DNA of 64,000 nucleotides from Nocardia altamirensis NBRC 108246. GTDB lineage: Bacteria > Actinomycetota > Actinomycetes > Mycobacteriales > Mycobacteriaceae. Below, piece after piece: positions 33,863 to 44,995 of this stretch. Location: the NCBI RefSeq assembly GCF_001612685.1, contig NZ_BDAY01000009.1:226899-290898 (forward strand). Direction: 5' to 3'. Position numbers and translations under genes: made by a program. Position 1 is the first letter of the stretch. Each line of letters opens with the position of its first letter. The notes beneath the pieces are model-generated. The model was not told the DNA's origin. It was given only the letters and a program-made list of their open reading frames with translations, and did not search any database.

Positions 33863-34909
33863 ATGAGCGTTCAGACCACCAACCAGGCGAGCAGCACCGG
33901 CGTCCTGCCGCAGACCTCGCGGGAGATCCAGTTGGCCGCGCGGCCGACCGGTGCGCCGACGGCGGAACATTTCGCGCTGGTGGCGCGGCCGATCCAGGAG
34001 CTCGCCGACGGACAGGTCCTGGTGCGCAACACCTGGATGTCGGTGGACCCCTACATGCGCGGACGGATGGATGATCGCCCGTCCTACATCGCACCGTTCC
34101 AGTTGGGCGAGGCGCTGGAGGGATCCGCGGTCGGCGAGGTGATCGCGTCGAAGGCGGCGAGCCTGCCCGTCGGCAGCACGGTGACGCACTTCGCGGGCTG
34201 GCGCGAGTATGTGGTGCTCGACGCGGAAACCGCTACCCCCGTGGACACTTCGCTCGCGGCCGCACACCACTACCTCGGCGCGCTCGGCACAACCGGTCTC
34301 ACCGCTTATGCCGCATTGACGGATGTCGCACCGGTGAAACCCGGTGACACCGTGTTCATCTCGGCGGCGGCAGGTGCGGTGGGCAGCGTGGCCGGGCAGA
34401 TCGCCAAGGCCCTCGGCGCGGCGAAGGTGATCGGCTCCGCGGGCGGACCGGCCAAAACCAGGCTGCTCCTCGACGAATTCGGCTTCGACGCCGCCATCGA
34501 CTACCGGGCGGGCGATCTGGCCGGACAGTTGGCGGCCGCCGCTCCCGACGGCATCGACGTCTACCTCGACAGTGTCGGCGGCGAACACCTGCGGGTCGCG
34601 GTCGACGCGATGCGCCCGAAGGGCCGGGTCGCGCTGGTCGGCGCGATCAGCGGCTACAACGGCGCCACCGCCGAGCCAGGCCCTGATCTGTACAAGGCTG
34701 CGACACGGGAGGTTTCGCTGCGCGGCATGCTCGTCAGCAGCTACTTCCCGATCTTCGGCGACTACATCGCCAAGGCCGCGGCCTGGCTGGCCGACGGCAC
34801 GATCCGCACCACGGAGACGGTCTACGAGGGCCTCGACCAGGCGCCCGCGGCCTTCCTCGGTGTGCTCTCCGGCGCCAACACCGGCAAGATGCTGGTCCGC
34901 CTCGGGTGA
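33863..34909 (+). CDS. NADP-dependent medium-chain reductase (2-alkenal/CurA type)
   Basis: 348 aa zinc-free MDR reductase. Opens with REIQLAARPTGAPTAEHF; RNTWMSVDPYMRGRM and FISAAAGAVGSVAGQIAKALG (NADP loop) are diagnostic of the prostaglandin reductase/YncB/CurA family. Reduces alpha,beta-unsaturated carbonyls. ATG 33863 follows an AGAGG site; the longer frame from 33719 is rejected. A terminator follows the stop. Confidence 0.9.
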   Translation: MSVQTTNQASSTGVLPQTSREIQLAARPTGAPTAEHFALVARPIQELADGQVLVRNTWMSVDPYMRGRMDDRPSYIAPFQLGEALEGSAVGEVIASKAASLPVGSTVTHFAGWREYVVLDAETATPVDTSLAAAHHYLGALGTTGLTAYAALTDVAPVKPGDTVFISAAAGAVGSVAGQIAKALGAAKVIGSAGGPAKTRLLLDEFGFDAAIDYRAGDLAGQLAAAAPDGIDVYLDSVGGEHLRVAVDAMRPKGRVALVGAISGYNGATAEPGPDLYKAATREVSLRGMLVSSYFPIFGDYIAKAAAWLADGTIRTTETVYEGLDQAPAAFLGVLSGANTGKMLVRLG

Positions 34910-34921
34910 GATACATGGCTG

Positions 34922-34956
34922 GTGGCGCGACCGATTCGGTCGCGCCACACCTGTTT
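34922..34956 (+). terminator. Rho-independent terminator
   Basis: GTGGCGCGACCG (34922-34933) pairs with CGGTCGCGCCAC (34937-34948), loop ATT, then ACCTGTTTT. Ends the reductase transcript. Confidence 0.8.
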
Positions 34957-34999
34957 TCGGCCCATCATTCGGCCCGGTTCAGCTGTCGTACCCCGGCGC

Positions 35000-35005
35000 G
35001 ATACT
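35000..35005 (+). promoter_or_regulatory. Putative -10 element of the MmcQ/YjbR gene (leaderless)
   Basis: GATACT with 6 nt to ATG 35012. Confidence 0.4.
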
Positions 35006-35011
35006 GAGCCG

Positions 35012-35350
35012 ATGGTGACAGCTGATGACGTGCGGCGGATCGCGATGAGCCTGCCGCGCACCACCGAGGCGCTGGTCAGAGACCGGGTGAAGTATCGGAT
35101 AGGCCGGATCGTCTACCTGGCGCTTTCCGCGGACGAAACCCGCATGGGCTTCGCCTTTCCCAAGGCCGAGCGGGTGGCACTGGTCGAAGCCGAGCCGGAC
35201 AAGTTCATGATGCCGCGCCCGTCGGACGAGCGGTACAACTGGGTCCGGGTCCGGCTGGCCGCCATCGACGAGGCGGAACTGACCGAGCTAATCGAAGAAG
35301 CCTGGCGCATGTGTGTCCCCAAGCGAGTAGCCAAGGACCATCTCGGCTAG
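35012..35350 (+). CDS. MmcQ/YjbR-family protein
   Basis: 112 aa. DVRRIAMSLPRTTEAL at the start, YLALSADETRMGFAFP and YNWVRVRLAAIDEAEL fit the MmcQ/YjbR (CyaY-like fold) DNA-binding-like family. Function unknown. The stop overlaps the stop of the convergent dipeptidase gene by 4 nt. Confidence 0.85.
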   Translation: MVTADDVRRIAMSLPRTTEALVRDRVKYRIGRIVYLALSADETRMGFAFPKAERVALVEAEPDKFMMPRPSDERYNWVRVRLAAIDEAELTELIEEAWRMCVPKRVAKDHLG

Positions 35351-36321
35351 TCGCGCCAGACCTGCTCGGCGACTCGCGCGAAGTTGCCGCCGAACAGGGC
35401 CGCTCGATCGCTCGGGCTGAATCCGCGGCGGGTCAGCACCTCGTCGAGACCGGGAACCTCGCTGAGGCCGAGGAGGTCTTCTGGCGGGACCCATTGCAGT
35501 GGCCCCCATTTGGTGTATGCCTCGGGGTAGGAGGCCGGATCCGAGCGCAGCATCTCGTTGAAATCCTCGGCATCGAACGAATAATCCGAGCCGACGCCGA
35601 TGTGCTCGATGCCGACCAGCTCCACGCCGTATTCGACGTGGTCGGCCATCGCCTCGATCCGTGCCGCCTTTTCGTCGACTCCGTTGTGGCCGAGGAAGAT
35701 TCCGACACCGTTGAGCCCGATCACGCCGCCGGTCGCGGCGCACGCCTTGGCCTGCTCATCGGTGATATTGCGGGGATGATCCCAGAGCGCGGCGAAGTTG
35801 GAGTGGCTGTAAATCATCGGCACCTGTGTGTGTTTCGCGAGATCGAGGCCGCTGCGCCGGGAACAGTGCGATCCGTCGACGAAAATGCCGACCTCGTTGA
35901 GTTTGCGCACGAGGTCACGGCCGTAGGCGGTGAGGCCGGTGTCATCGGTGTCCAGGCAGCCGCAGCCCGCCTGGTTGGCGCGGTTGTAGGTCGGCAGCAG
36001 GGAGCGAAGACCCAACTCGTAGAACAGCTCCGCGTTGTCCAGGTTGCCGCCGAGTGGTCCGGAGTCCTCGAGATCGAAGGCCAGCGCGATGACGTCCGGG
36101 TCGCCGATGTCGGAAATGCTGTGCACCAACCGGAATCGTCCGTCGGCGAGCGCGTCCGCACGGAACTGACGCGCCAGCTGCATCGAATCCTCGGTCGTCT
36201 GCGCCGAATACCCGATGTTCACCGACAGGTACGAACCGAGCGGATAGCGGGCGAGGTCCGCGATGCGCGCGCCTGGCTGCAACGGCAGACAGCAGTGCTG
36301 CTCCCAGAGAAACGGCGGCAA
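35347..36321 (-). CDS. M19-family dipeptidase (short actinobacterial form)
   Basis: 324 aa zinc dipeptidase of the renal dipeptidase family. Metal-site motifs: the opening LWEQHCCLPL, ALAFDLEDSGPL, FVDGSHCSRRSGLD, MIYSHSNFAAL and HIGVGSDYSFD. The first motif has Glu where relatives usually have Asp. TTG 36321 is the start, because AGGAGG lies 6 nt upstream. Hydrolyses dipeptides or related amides; exact substrate unknown. Confidence 0.85.
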   Translation of the reverse strand: MPPFLWEQHCCLPLQPGARIADLARYPLGSYLSVNIGYSAQTTEDSMQLARQFRADALADGRFRLVHSISDIGDPDVIALAFDLEDSGPLGGNLDNAELFYELGLRSLLPTYNRANQAGCGCLDTDDTGLTAYGRDLVRKLNEVGIFVDGSHCSRRSGLDLAKHTQVPMIYSHSNFAALWDHPRNITDEQAKACAATGGVIGLNGVGIFLGHNGVDEKAARIEAMADHVEYGVELVGIEHIGVGSDYSFDAEDFNEMLRSDPASYPEAYTKWGPLQWVPPEDLLGLSEVPGLDEVLTRRGFSPSDRAALFGGNFARVAEQVWRD

Positions 36322-36491
36322 CCGGAACCTCCTGGTCGAATCAACCTCGAACCAGCGATCCTACGGAGCGGGGCGGGCCACGACCGCATCCGCCGACGGT
36401 GTCGAGCGGCCTGGATTCGCCGACGTAACAGCATGTCCAATTCGCCCGATTCACTCCATGCTTCATTCTTACTGCCTGAAGGCGGTGCGAC

Positions 36492-37028
36492 ATGCGTCGC
36501 GTACTTCTCTTGATTGTCTCCGTCGCCACCTGCGTCGGCCTGTGGATCGTTCCCGGACCGGCCGCGGCGGCTCCCCCGTATTGCGGACAGGTGTGGGGTT
36601 CGCTCGACAAGACGAGCGGGTCGATGTCGAGCGCGCCGATCACCAACGTGCGCGCAGGCCGACACGACTGCTTCGACCGGCTGGTGTTCGACCTCGCCGG
36701 TCCGGTGTCCGGCTACCGTGCTGGCTACGTCGGCGGGATCTCGATGGACGGCTCAGGCGCGACGGTCCCGGTGCGCGGCGGCGCGTTCCTGAACATCGTC
36801 GTGCTGGCGCCTGCCTACGACAACGCGGGCAACGCCACCTACCGGCCCGCGAACCGCGGTGAACTGGTCGACGTCACCGGCTACCAAACCTTCCGCCAGG
36901 TGGCATGGGCCGGATCGTTCGAGGGCCAGACCACCATCGGCCTCGGCGTGCGCGGCAGGCTGCCGTTCCGGGTCTTCACCCTCGACGGCCCCGCCCGGGT
37001 AGTCGTCGACGTAGCGCACTTCTGGTAG
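36492..37028 (+). CDS. Secreted AMIN-like domain protein
   Basis: 178 aa. Signal peptide (LLLIVSVATCVGLWIVPGPAAAA). Mature domain with two Cys (YCGQVWG, HDCFDRLVF), then RLVFDLAGPVSGYRAGYVG and a C-terminal RVFTLDGPARVVVDVAHFW. This is the AMIN-like beta domain common in actinobacterial cell-envelope proteins, thought to bind glycan. No enzymatic domain. Confidence 0.85.
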   Translation: MRRVLLLIVSVATCVGLWIVPGPAAAAPPYCGQVWGSLDKTSGSMSSAPITNVRAGRHDCFDRLVFDLAGPVSGYRAGYVGGISMDGSGATVPVRGGAFLNIVVLAPAYDNAGNATYRPANRGELVDVTGYQTFRQVAWAGSFEGQTTIGLGVRGRLPFRVFTLDGPARVVVDVAHFW

Positions 37029-37068
37029 CCCTGACGGCTCGGTTCGGACCGCTCGGCACAATATGGGG

Positions 37069-39126
37069 ATGCGCGGCGTTGAGCAGGACATGACCGACCC
37101 TTACCTCTGGCTCGAGGAAGTCACCGACGAGCGGGCCCTCGACTGGGCGCGGGCGCACAACGATGTGGTCGTCGAGCGATTCGCCTCGTCGGACCGGTTC
37201 AGCGCGCTCGAGCACCGCATCCTGGACATGCTCGACACCGATACGAAGATCGCCTACCCGGGCCGGCGTGGTCAGTGGCTCTACAACTTCTGGCGCGACG
37301 CCGAGCACCCGCGCGGGCTGTGGCGGCGCACCACGTTCGCCGAGTACGCCAAGGACTCCCCCGACTGGGACGTGCTGATCGACCTGGACGCGCTGGCCGC
37401 CGCCGAGGAAGAGAACTGGGTCTGGGGCGGCGCAGGCGTGCTGCGCCCCGAGCAGTCCCGCGCGCTGATCAGCCTGTCTCGCGGCGGCGCCGACGCCAAG
37501 GTGGTGCGCGAATTCGACATGGCGACAAGGCAGTTCATCGAACCGGCGGACGGCGGTTTCTTCCTGCCGGAGGCGAAGTCCGAGCTGCGCTGGATCGATC
37601 TCGATTCCGTCTATGTCGGAACGGATTTCGGCCCAGGCTCGCTGACCGACTCCGGGTATCCGCGCATCGCCAAGCGCTGGCAGCGCGGCACCGCGCTGGC
37701 CGACGCGCAGACCGTCTTCGAGGGTGCAGCCGACGACGTCGCGGTCTCGGCGGGCTATGACCGAACCCCCGGCTACGAACGCCATTTCGTCGGCCGCGCC
37801 ACCGACTTCTTCAACGAAGAGGTGTACCTGCTCGAAAACGACGGCACACTGCGGCAACTGGAGACACCGAGCGACGCGAGCGAGTCCTGGTACAAGAATT
37901 GGCTGCTCGTGCGCCTCAAGTCCCCGTGGGAGGTCGGCGGCACCACCTACCCGGCGGGCGCCCTGCTTGCCACCGGCCTCGACGAGTTCCTCGCAGGCGC
38001 ACGCGACTTCGAGGTGGTGTTCACTCCCGACGCACACACCTCGCTGCACGGTTACGGCTGGACCGAGAACTATCTGCTGCTGATCACCCTCGAAGATGTG
38101 CAGACCAAGCTCTATGTGGTGACACCTGGCGCCGACGGCTGGCGCAGGGAACCGCTGGCCGACACCCCGCAGATGGCGACGACCAGCGTGATGAACCTCG
38201 ACCCGCTCGAGGGCGGCGACGAATTCATGCTCACCACCAGCGGATTCACCACCCCCGCCACCCTGCTGACCGGCTCGGTCGGCGGCCACGCCGAGCAGCT
38301 CAAGCAGGAGCCGGGCTTCTTCGACGCCGACGGTATCGAGACCGAGCAGTTCTTCGCGACCTCCGACGACGGAACTATGGTGCCGTACTTCGTGATCCGC
38401 CACCGCGACCGCAAGGGCACCCCCGGCCCGACGGTGATGTCCGGCTACGGCGGCTTCGAGATCTCCCGCACGCCCGCCTACAGCGGCGCGTCCGGCATGG
38501 GTTGGCTGGAACGCGGCGGCACCTGGGTGACGACGAACATCCGCGGCGGCGGCGAGTACGGTCCGCAGTGGCACACGGTCGCGCAGAAGGCCAACCGGCA
38601 CAAGGCATTCGAGGACTTCGCCGCGATCGCCAAGGATCTGGTCGCGCGCGGCATCACCACCGCGGATCAGCTCGGCGCGGTCGGCGGCAGCAATGGCGGC
38701 CTGCTGATGGGCGTGATGCTGACCCGCTACCCGGAGTTGTTCGGCGCCATCGTCTGCCAGGTGCCGCTGCTGGATATGCGGCGCTACCACCTGCTGCTGG
38801 CCGGCGCCTCGTGGATCGCCGAATACGGTGACCCGGACAAGCCGGAGGAGTGGGAGTACCTCAGCAAATACTCGCCGTATCAGAACGCAAGTGCCGACGT
38901 CGCCTACCCGCCGATCCTGCTCACCACCTCCACCCGCGACGACCGGGTGCACCCGGGCCATGCCAGGAAAATGGCTGCGCTGCTGGAGGAACAGGGCCAC
39001 GAGTTCTGGTATCACGAAAACATCGAGGGCGGCCACGGCGGTGCGGCGGACAACAAGCAGTCGGCGTTCCAGGCGGGGTTGATCTACGAGTTCTTCACGC
39101 AGATGCTGATCGAACGGCGCGGATGA
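37069..39126 (+). CDS. Prolyl oligopeptidase family serine peptidase (S9A)
   Basis: 685 aa cytoplasmic peptidase. N-terminal beta-propeller (DPYLWLEEVTDERALDWAR start) and C-terminal alpha/beta hydrolase: catalytic Ser541 in GGSNGGLLMG, Asp in STRDDRVHPGHARK, His in EGGHGG. GGYGGFEISRTP and WVTTNIRGGGEYGPQWH are typical of S9A. Start could be ATG 37063, 37069 or 37090; 37069 is 6 nt after a weak CACAAT -10. Confidence 0.92.
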   Translation: MRGVEQDMTDPYLWLEEVTDERALDWARAHNDVVVERFASSDRFSALEHRILDMLDTDTKIAYPGRRGQWLYNFWRDAEHPRGLWRRTTFAEYAKDSPDWDVLIDLDALAAAEEENWVWGGAGVLRPEQSRALISLSRGGADAKVVREFDMATRQFIEPADGGFFLPEAKSELRWIDLDSVYVGTDFGPGSLTDSGYPRIAKRWQRGTALADAQTVFEGAADDVAVSAGYDRTPGYERHFVGRATDFFNEEVYLLENDGTLRQLETPSDASESWYKNWLLVRLKSPWEVGGTTYPAGALLATGLDEFLAGARDFEVVFTPDAHTSLHGYGWTENYLLLITLEDVQTKLYVVTPGADGWRREPLADTPQMATTSVMNLDPLEGGDEFMLTTSGFTTPATLLTGSVGGHAEQLKQEPGFFDADGIETEQFFATSDDGTMVPYFVIRHRDRKGTPGPTVMSGYGGFEISRTPAYSGASGMGWLERGGTWVTTNIRGGGEYGPQWHTVAQKANRHKAFEDFAAIAKDLVARGITTADQLGAVGGSNGGLLMGVMLTRYPELFGAIVCQVPLLDMRRYHLLLAGASWIAEYGDPDKPEEWEYLSKYSPYQNASADVAYPPILLTTSTRDDRVHPGHARKMAALLEEQGHEFWYHENIEGGHGGAADNKQSAFQAGLIYEFFTQMLIERRG

Positions 39127-39226
39127 GCATTCGCCTCGCCCGCGCCGGATCAGGTGCGGGGCGAGGCGGCCATGGCCACTTCGGCTTCCGATATCTACGC
39201 CGTAGACACGATCTATACCGTAGGGC

Positions 39227-40084
39227 TCAGCGGTCGCGCAACCACTTCTCGATCTGGTCGATCGTGCTGCCCGACTGCTGAATCCAGCCGTTGTGCCCCA
39301 ACGGTTCCGGCTGATGCCACTGCGTCACCTCGGCCTGCGGCAGCTTCTCGAGCAGGTGCTCGGCGGAACCGGGCGGGGTGAGATCGTCACCGGTCATGGT
39401 GATCGACAGCACCGGCAGCTTCAGGCGCGCGATCCGCTCCTCGTAGTCGATGTCCGCGCCGACCGGAACGAACCGGCCGGTGCGGGCCAGCCGCGCCCAA
39501 TCCGCGATCAGCACCTTCGACTGGCGGCCGAAGCCGCCCGAGATCTTGTCGCCCGGCCAGAAGCCTGCCAGGTTGGCGGTCAGCGAGATCGCCGCCGTGC
39601 CCATGAGGATGCCCGGCCCCGAAAGTCCGGGATAGCCACGGTGATACGGCGTGCCGGAGGCGATGAACACCAATCCGCCGAGCCTGCCGCGGATCCGGGC
39701 GGCATACATGACGGCAAGCTGGCCGCCCATGCTGTGGCCGACCAGGTACGGCGTGCTGGCCGGGAACCGGTCGCGCACCACCTGGAAGATCGCCGGGAAG
39801 TCGACCGAAACCAGCTCGTGGTAGCCGAAGGTGCTGGCGGAGCTGGGTTTCGGCGTGCTGGCGCCGTTGCCGCGCAGCTCGCCGATGGCGACGTCGAACC
39901 CGCGCTTGGCCAACCCGGTGCCGAACGTCGAGTAGTACTCGGCGGGCACGCCGAGCCCGGGCACGATCACCAGCACCGGACGCGGGGTGTCCGGCGTGAC
40001 CGGATGCCGGTGCTCGCCGACGGCCGGGATCAGTCGGACCGGAACGGTGCTGCCGTCGGGCATCTGGATCGGAACCGTCTCCAT
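39227..40084 (-). CDS. Alpha/beta hydrolase
   Basis: 285 aa. Nucleophile elbow GHSMGGQ, oxyanion region VIVPGLGVPAEYY, acid in SITMTGDDLTPP and His in EPLGHNGWI. No lid or signal peptide. The pattern matches the YheT/Hydrolase_4 or serine aminopeptidase-like group; substrate unknown (lipid ester or small amide). Confidence 0.85.
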   Translation of the reverse strand: METVPIQMPDGSTVPVRLIPAVGEHRHPVTPDTPRPVLVIVPGLGVPAEYYSTFGTGLAKRGFDVAIGELRGNGASTPKPSSASTFGYHELVSVDFPAIFQVVRDRFPASTPYLVGHSMGGQLAVMYAARIRGRLGGLVFIASGTPYHRGYPGLSGPGILMGTAAISLTANLAGFWPGDKISGGFGRQSKVLIADWARLARTGRFVPVGADIDYEERIARLKLPVLSITMTGDDLTPPGSAEHLLEKLPQAEVTQWHQPEPLGHNGWIQQSGSTIDQIEKWLRDR

Positions 40085-40215
40085 CCCGGGAACGCTACCG
40101 CGAGGCGCCGCACGTGTGCAGATCGGCGACGCCGGTGCTGCGGTGAACGGGCTCCCTCCGACAGTGCCCGTTCCCCTCGCCCCAGCCCAGTGCGATCAGC
40201 CGCCGGAGCAGGCCG

Positions 40216-40848
40216 TCAGGCGCCGACCGCCCCCATGATCACCCTGCTCAGCACCCGGATCACGTCGTCGAGCGGCGCGCGCGGATCCGATCCGCTCCAT
40301 GCGTCGACCACGTAGTTGACGGCGCCGATGATGGCGAGCACCCGCATCTCGTAGTCGCCGGTCGGGATCTCGCCGTGCATGGCGGCATCCTCCGCGGCAC
40401 CGGCCAGCAGCGAACCCCACACGCGGCGCAGCTCTAGCCGGAACTTCTCCACCTTCGGGCCTGCGCCGACCACCTCGACCAGCGCCACCCGCGCCTTGCG
40501 CGGATCGGAGCCGATCGACTCGACGTACGCGCGCACGGCGGCGTCGATGATCTCGAGCGCACTGGCGTCGGCCTTGTTCTCCAACGCCTTGGTGACCGTG
40601 TCCCGCGACTCTCGATCGATCTGCTCGTAGAGCTCGAGTAGTAGGGACTCGCGGCCGGTGAACTCCTCATAGAACTGTCGTGAGGAGAGCCCGGCGTCCT
40701 TACAGATGGCGCCGACCGAACTATTGGCGTAGCCGTCGCGCGCGAAGACCGTCAGGCCCGATTCCAGAAAACGCGCACGCCGCTGACGTTGCCGGTCCTC
40801 GACGGGTTGCCCGGCATACATTCGACCCGTATTCGCATCCTGTGACAT
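40216..40848 (-). CDS. TetR-family regulator
   Basis: 210 aa. HTH at residues 18-65 (RRARFLESGLTVFARDGYAN, then AGLSSRQFYEEFTGRESLL). The C-terminal domain is 130 residues with no recognised ligand motif. ATG 40848 is chosen; a longer frame upstream is noncoding in character. An 11-bp sequence TTGGGGCAGAC at its start (40848-40858) recurs at 41097-41107 and may be its operator. Confidence 0.85.
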   Translation of the reverse strand: MSQDANTGRMYAGQPVEDRQRQRRARFLESGLTVFARDGYANSSVGAICKDAGLSSRQFYEEFTGRESLLLELYEQIDRESRDTVTKALENKADASALEIIDAAVRAYVESIGSDPRKARVALVEVVGAGPKVEKFRLELRRVWGSLLAGAAEDAAMHGEIPTGDYEMRVLAIIGAVNYVVDAWSGSDPRAPLDDVIRVLSRVIMGAVGA

Positions 40849-41247
40849 TGGGGCAGACAATACAGAAGCCCTGGAAGGCCTTGTCATCGATCGGGCTGTT
40901 CGTTTCAACCCTGTGCTGACCGGTGGTTTGCCGAAAGTTGGCGAGACCGTAGAGGACTCAATGCATACTTGTACGATCTGAAGCAGTCCATCTCCGAAAC
41001 AGTGACTTGTGCATGGCAAATGCCGAGAGGGACGGTAGGACGTTCTGTACAACCCCAGCAACCTTGTCGTCACTGACTGTTTGCCCTAATGGGCGTTTGG
41101 GGCAGACCGACACACTCCCCGTGATTTTGACGGGAATTCGTAGAATTATTGGTAAACCGAACCGGTCCGCTGGTTCTGCCGGATTCGTCCCGTCACCTGC
41201 CGACGTCGCCCGACATCGGCGAATACGGCGTGGAATAGCAACGGCAT
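40849..41247. other. Intergenic stretch
   Basis: 399 bp of lower GC than its surroundings, with no gene recognised. Holds the second copy of TTGGGGCAGAC (41097-41107) and AT-rich stretches such as GAATTCGTAGAATTATTGG. It may include the promoter of the decayed permease gene that follows. Confidence 0.4.
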
Positions 41248-41464
41248 ATGGTGAGCCACATGCTGATTGCGTTGCTCTACGGACTCGGCACCGCCGTGCC
41301 GCTCGTGCTCGGCGCCGTGATCGGGGGGTCGCACTGCTGAGGGCGGTCGCGGTCGGCAACACGTGCCGGAGGCGATCAGCGGCGCGGCATTGATGCGGGA
41401 CAAGCACGGCATTCGCGAGTGGGGGCCGTTGTGGCTCTGGATCGCAACGGGTTTGACGCAGTGA
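41248..41464 (+). pseudogene. Remnant of a ZIP-family metal permease
   Basis: Fragment one (41248-41340) reads MLIALLYGLGTAVPLVLGAV, the usual first membrane segment of ZIP-like permeases. In a second frame LLRAVAVGN follows, and in a third frame VPEAISGAALMRD and WGPLWLWIATGLTQ run to TGA 41462-41464. The GN/VPEA junction is split by a frameshift at ACAC. Most of the roughly 230-residue family length is missing, so it is a deleted, frameshifted gene. Family call rests on these short motifs. Confidence 0.5.
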
Positions 41465-41469
41465 TCGCG

Positions 41470-41931
41470 CTATTTCTTTGGCGCAGTGGCGGTTTCAGGC
41501 CGGACCGAGTACAGATCCGCGCAGCGGGTGAGCAGCTCCTGCAGTGTTGCGCGCTCGGCGTCGGTGAATCCCGCCGCCACCGCGCGTTCGACCCGCACCG
41601 CGCGCGCGTCCGCGTCCTTCATGACGGCGGCCCCGTCCTCGGTGAGGCGGGTCTCGAGGATGTTTTTGTGCCACGCGTGCGGGGTCCGCTCGATGAGGCC
41701 GCGGTCCTGCAGGTTGGTCAGCACCGTGTTCATCGTCGGCGGCGTCACGCCGCACAGTCGCGCCAGTGCCGCGGCCGAGATGCCGGGGTTCTCGTCGAGG
41801 AACAGCAGCGCGGCGTACTGCGCGACGGTGACGCCCGCCGGCTTCAACGCGGCGTTCTTCGCCGTGTTCAGCGCCTGCTCGGCGCGCTTCACGTACGAGC
41901 CGATGCGCTCGGTGGAAGGCAGGGACGTCAT
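41470..41931 (-). CDS. MarR-family regulator
   Basis: 153 aa. Winged helix: VTVAQYAALLFLDENPGISA, ARLCGVTPPTMNTVLTNLQDRGLI and wing ETRLTEDGAAVM. ATG 41931 begins MTSLPSTERIG; ATG 41958 is also in frame. The palindrome TTAGAACTCTAA (41978-41989) in front of it is the likely operator. Divergent from a lipoprotein gene. Confidence 0.88.
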   Translation of the reverse strand: MTSLPSTERIGSYVKRAEQALNTAKNAALKPAGVTVAQYAALLFLDENPGISAAALARLCGVTPPTMNTVLTNLQDRGLIERTPHAWHKNILETRLTEDGAAVMKDADARAVRVERAVAAGFTDAERATLQELLTRCADLYSVRPETATAPKK

Positions 41932-41977
41932 AACCGCATGGTATCTGCCCACTCCCATGTTCGACTCTTGACGATAG

Positions 41978-41989
41978 TTAGAACTCTAA
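41978..41989. promoter_or_regulatory. Palindromic operator between MarR and lipoprotein genes
   Basis: TTAGAACTCTAA, 5-bp arms with a 2-nt centre, in an AT-rich divergent region. Typical size for a MarR site. Confidence 0.5.
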
Positions 41990-42055
41990 TCTATGTTCGT
42001 CTCGTTACTTAGATGTGAGTTCATCTGAGCGATAGACCTTATGAGAGGCACAACC

Positions 42056-43060
42056 ATGTCCCACGCAACGCGCCGCCGGCTCTCGGCCGCCGCCATCGCG
42101 CTGACCTGCACCGCCGTGGCCGCCTGTGGATCAACCGACGAGGCCGCGGCGCCCGCCCCGCGGATCAGCACCGCCTACGCACTGCCGAACGACCGCGCGT
42201 ACCCCGAGGGGATCGCGGTCGACGCACGCACCGGCGACACCTACGTCGGCTCGTACACCAACGGCAGCGTGTACCGGGCCGCCCGGGGAGCCGCCCGAGC
42301 CGAGATCTTCCTGCCCGAAGGCGCGGACGGCAGGCAGACCGCCAACGGACTGGAGGTCGACCGCGCAGGTCGACTGTGGGTCACCGACTCCACCGCGGGA
42401 GTCACCGTCTACGACACCGCAACTCGGGCCGCGATCGCCCGATTCGACGTTCCGGGCACCGCTGCCCGCTTCGTCAACGACCTCGCCATCACCCCCGACG
42501 GCACCGCGTACCTGACCGACAGCGCACGCAGCGTCGTCTACCGGGTCACCACCGATCAGCTGGCCGACGCCGTCGCACACGGCGGCCGCGCCGAACTCAC
42601 CCCGCACTGTGACCTGAGCGCCGTCGTCGCGCAGCACGACCCGAACGCGTTCACCCTCAACGGCATTGCCGCCGACCCTGCAGGCCGCTACCTGCTGACC
42701 GTCGACATGAACGCAGGCGAGCTGTTCCGAATCCCCCTCGCCCCCAACGCCACCGACCCGATCCGCAAGGTCACCCTGCACGGCGGCGACCTCACCCACG
42801 GCGACGGCCTCGAACTACACGACAACACCCTGTGGGTCGCGCAGAACACGATCAACACCATCTCCCGCTGGGCCGTCACCGAGGACGGCACCGCAGCCAC
42901 CAGGAACAGCGTCTTCACCGACGAGTCGCTCGGCCTACCGACAACGTTGGTCCGCACCAACAACCAAACCCTCGTCGTCGCCTCCCAATTCGACAAGGGC
43001 GGCCCCATGGGGCCAGGCACACCGAAGCCCTTCACCGTCCTGGCCGTCGACGGCATCTGA
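42056..43060 (+). CDS. Secreted lipoprotein with SMP-30/gluconolactonase-like beta-propeller
   Basis: 334 aa. Signal peptide with lipobox AVAAC. The body has six-blade propeller features: YPEGIAVDARTGDTYVGSY, ANGLEVDRAGRLWVTDS, VNDLAITPDGTAYLTDS, LNGIAADPAGRYLLTV and GDGLELHDNTLWVAQN. These recur at regular spacing, as in SMP-30/strictosidine-synthase-like proteins. AGAGG 7 nt before ATG 42056 decides the start over 42041. Hydrolase activity is possible. Confidence 0.85.
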   Translation: MSHATRRRLSAAAIALTCTAVAACGSTDEAAAPAPRISTAYALPNDRAYPEGIAVDARTGDTYVGSYTNGSVYRAARGAARAEIFLPEGADGRQTANGLEVDRAGRLWVTDSTAGVTVYDTATRAAIARFDVPGTAARFVNDLAITPDGTAYLTDSARSVVYRVTTDQLADAVAHGGRAELTPHCDLSAVVAQHDPNAFTLNGIAADPAGRYLLTVDMNAGELFRIPLAPNATDPIRKVTLHGGDLTHGDGLELHDNTLWVAQNTINTISRWAVTEDGTAATRNSVFTDESLGLPTTLVRTNNQTLVVASQFDKGGPMGPGTPKPFTVLAVDGI

Positions 43061-43087
43061 CCGGGCTGCTCCCACAACCACAAAAGG

Positions 43088-43125
43088 CCGAAGGCCGGCC
43101 CACCAGATGGTGGACCGGCCTTCGG
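43088..43125 (-). terminator. Terminator downstream of groEL2
   Basis: CCGAAGGCCGG pairs perfectly with CCGGCCTTCGG (11 bp) and an inner CCACC/GGTGG stem. On the minus strand the stem is followed by CCTTTTG. It may also serve the convergent lipoprotein gene. Confidence 0.75.
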
Positions 43126-43153
43126 TTCGAAAAGTGTTGCCGGGTGGCAGGAC

Positions 43154-44979
<1,826 letters not shown>

Positions 44980-44995
44980 GTCGGGGTGGGGCTGA

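Noticed and set aside
36976..39036. 686-codon minus-strand ORF opposite the prolyl oligopeptidase
   Set aside because: Antisense shadow with no motifs; the peptidase has an intact catalytic triad.
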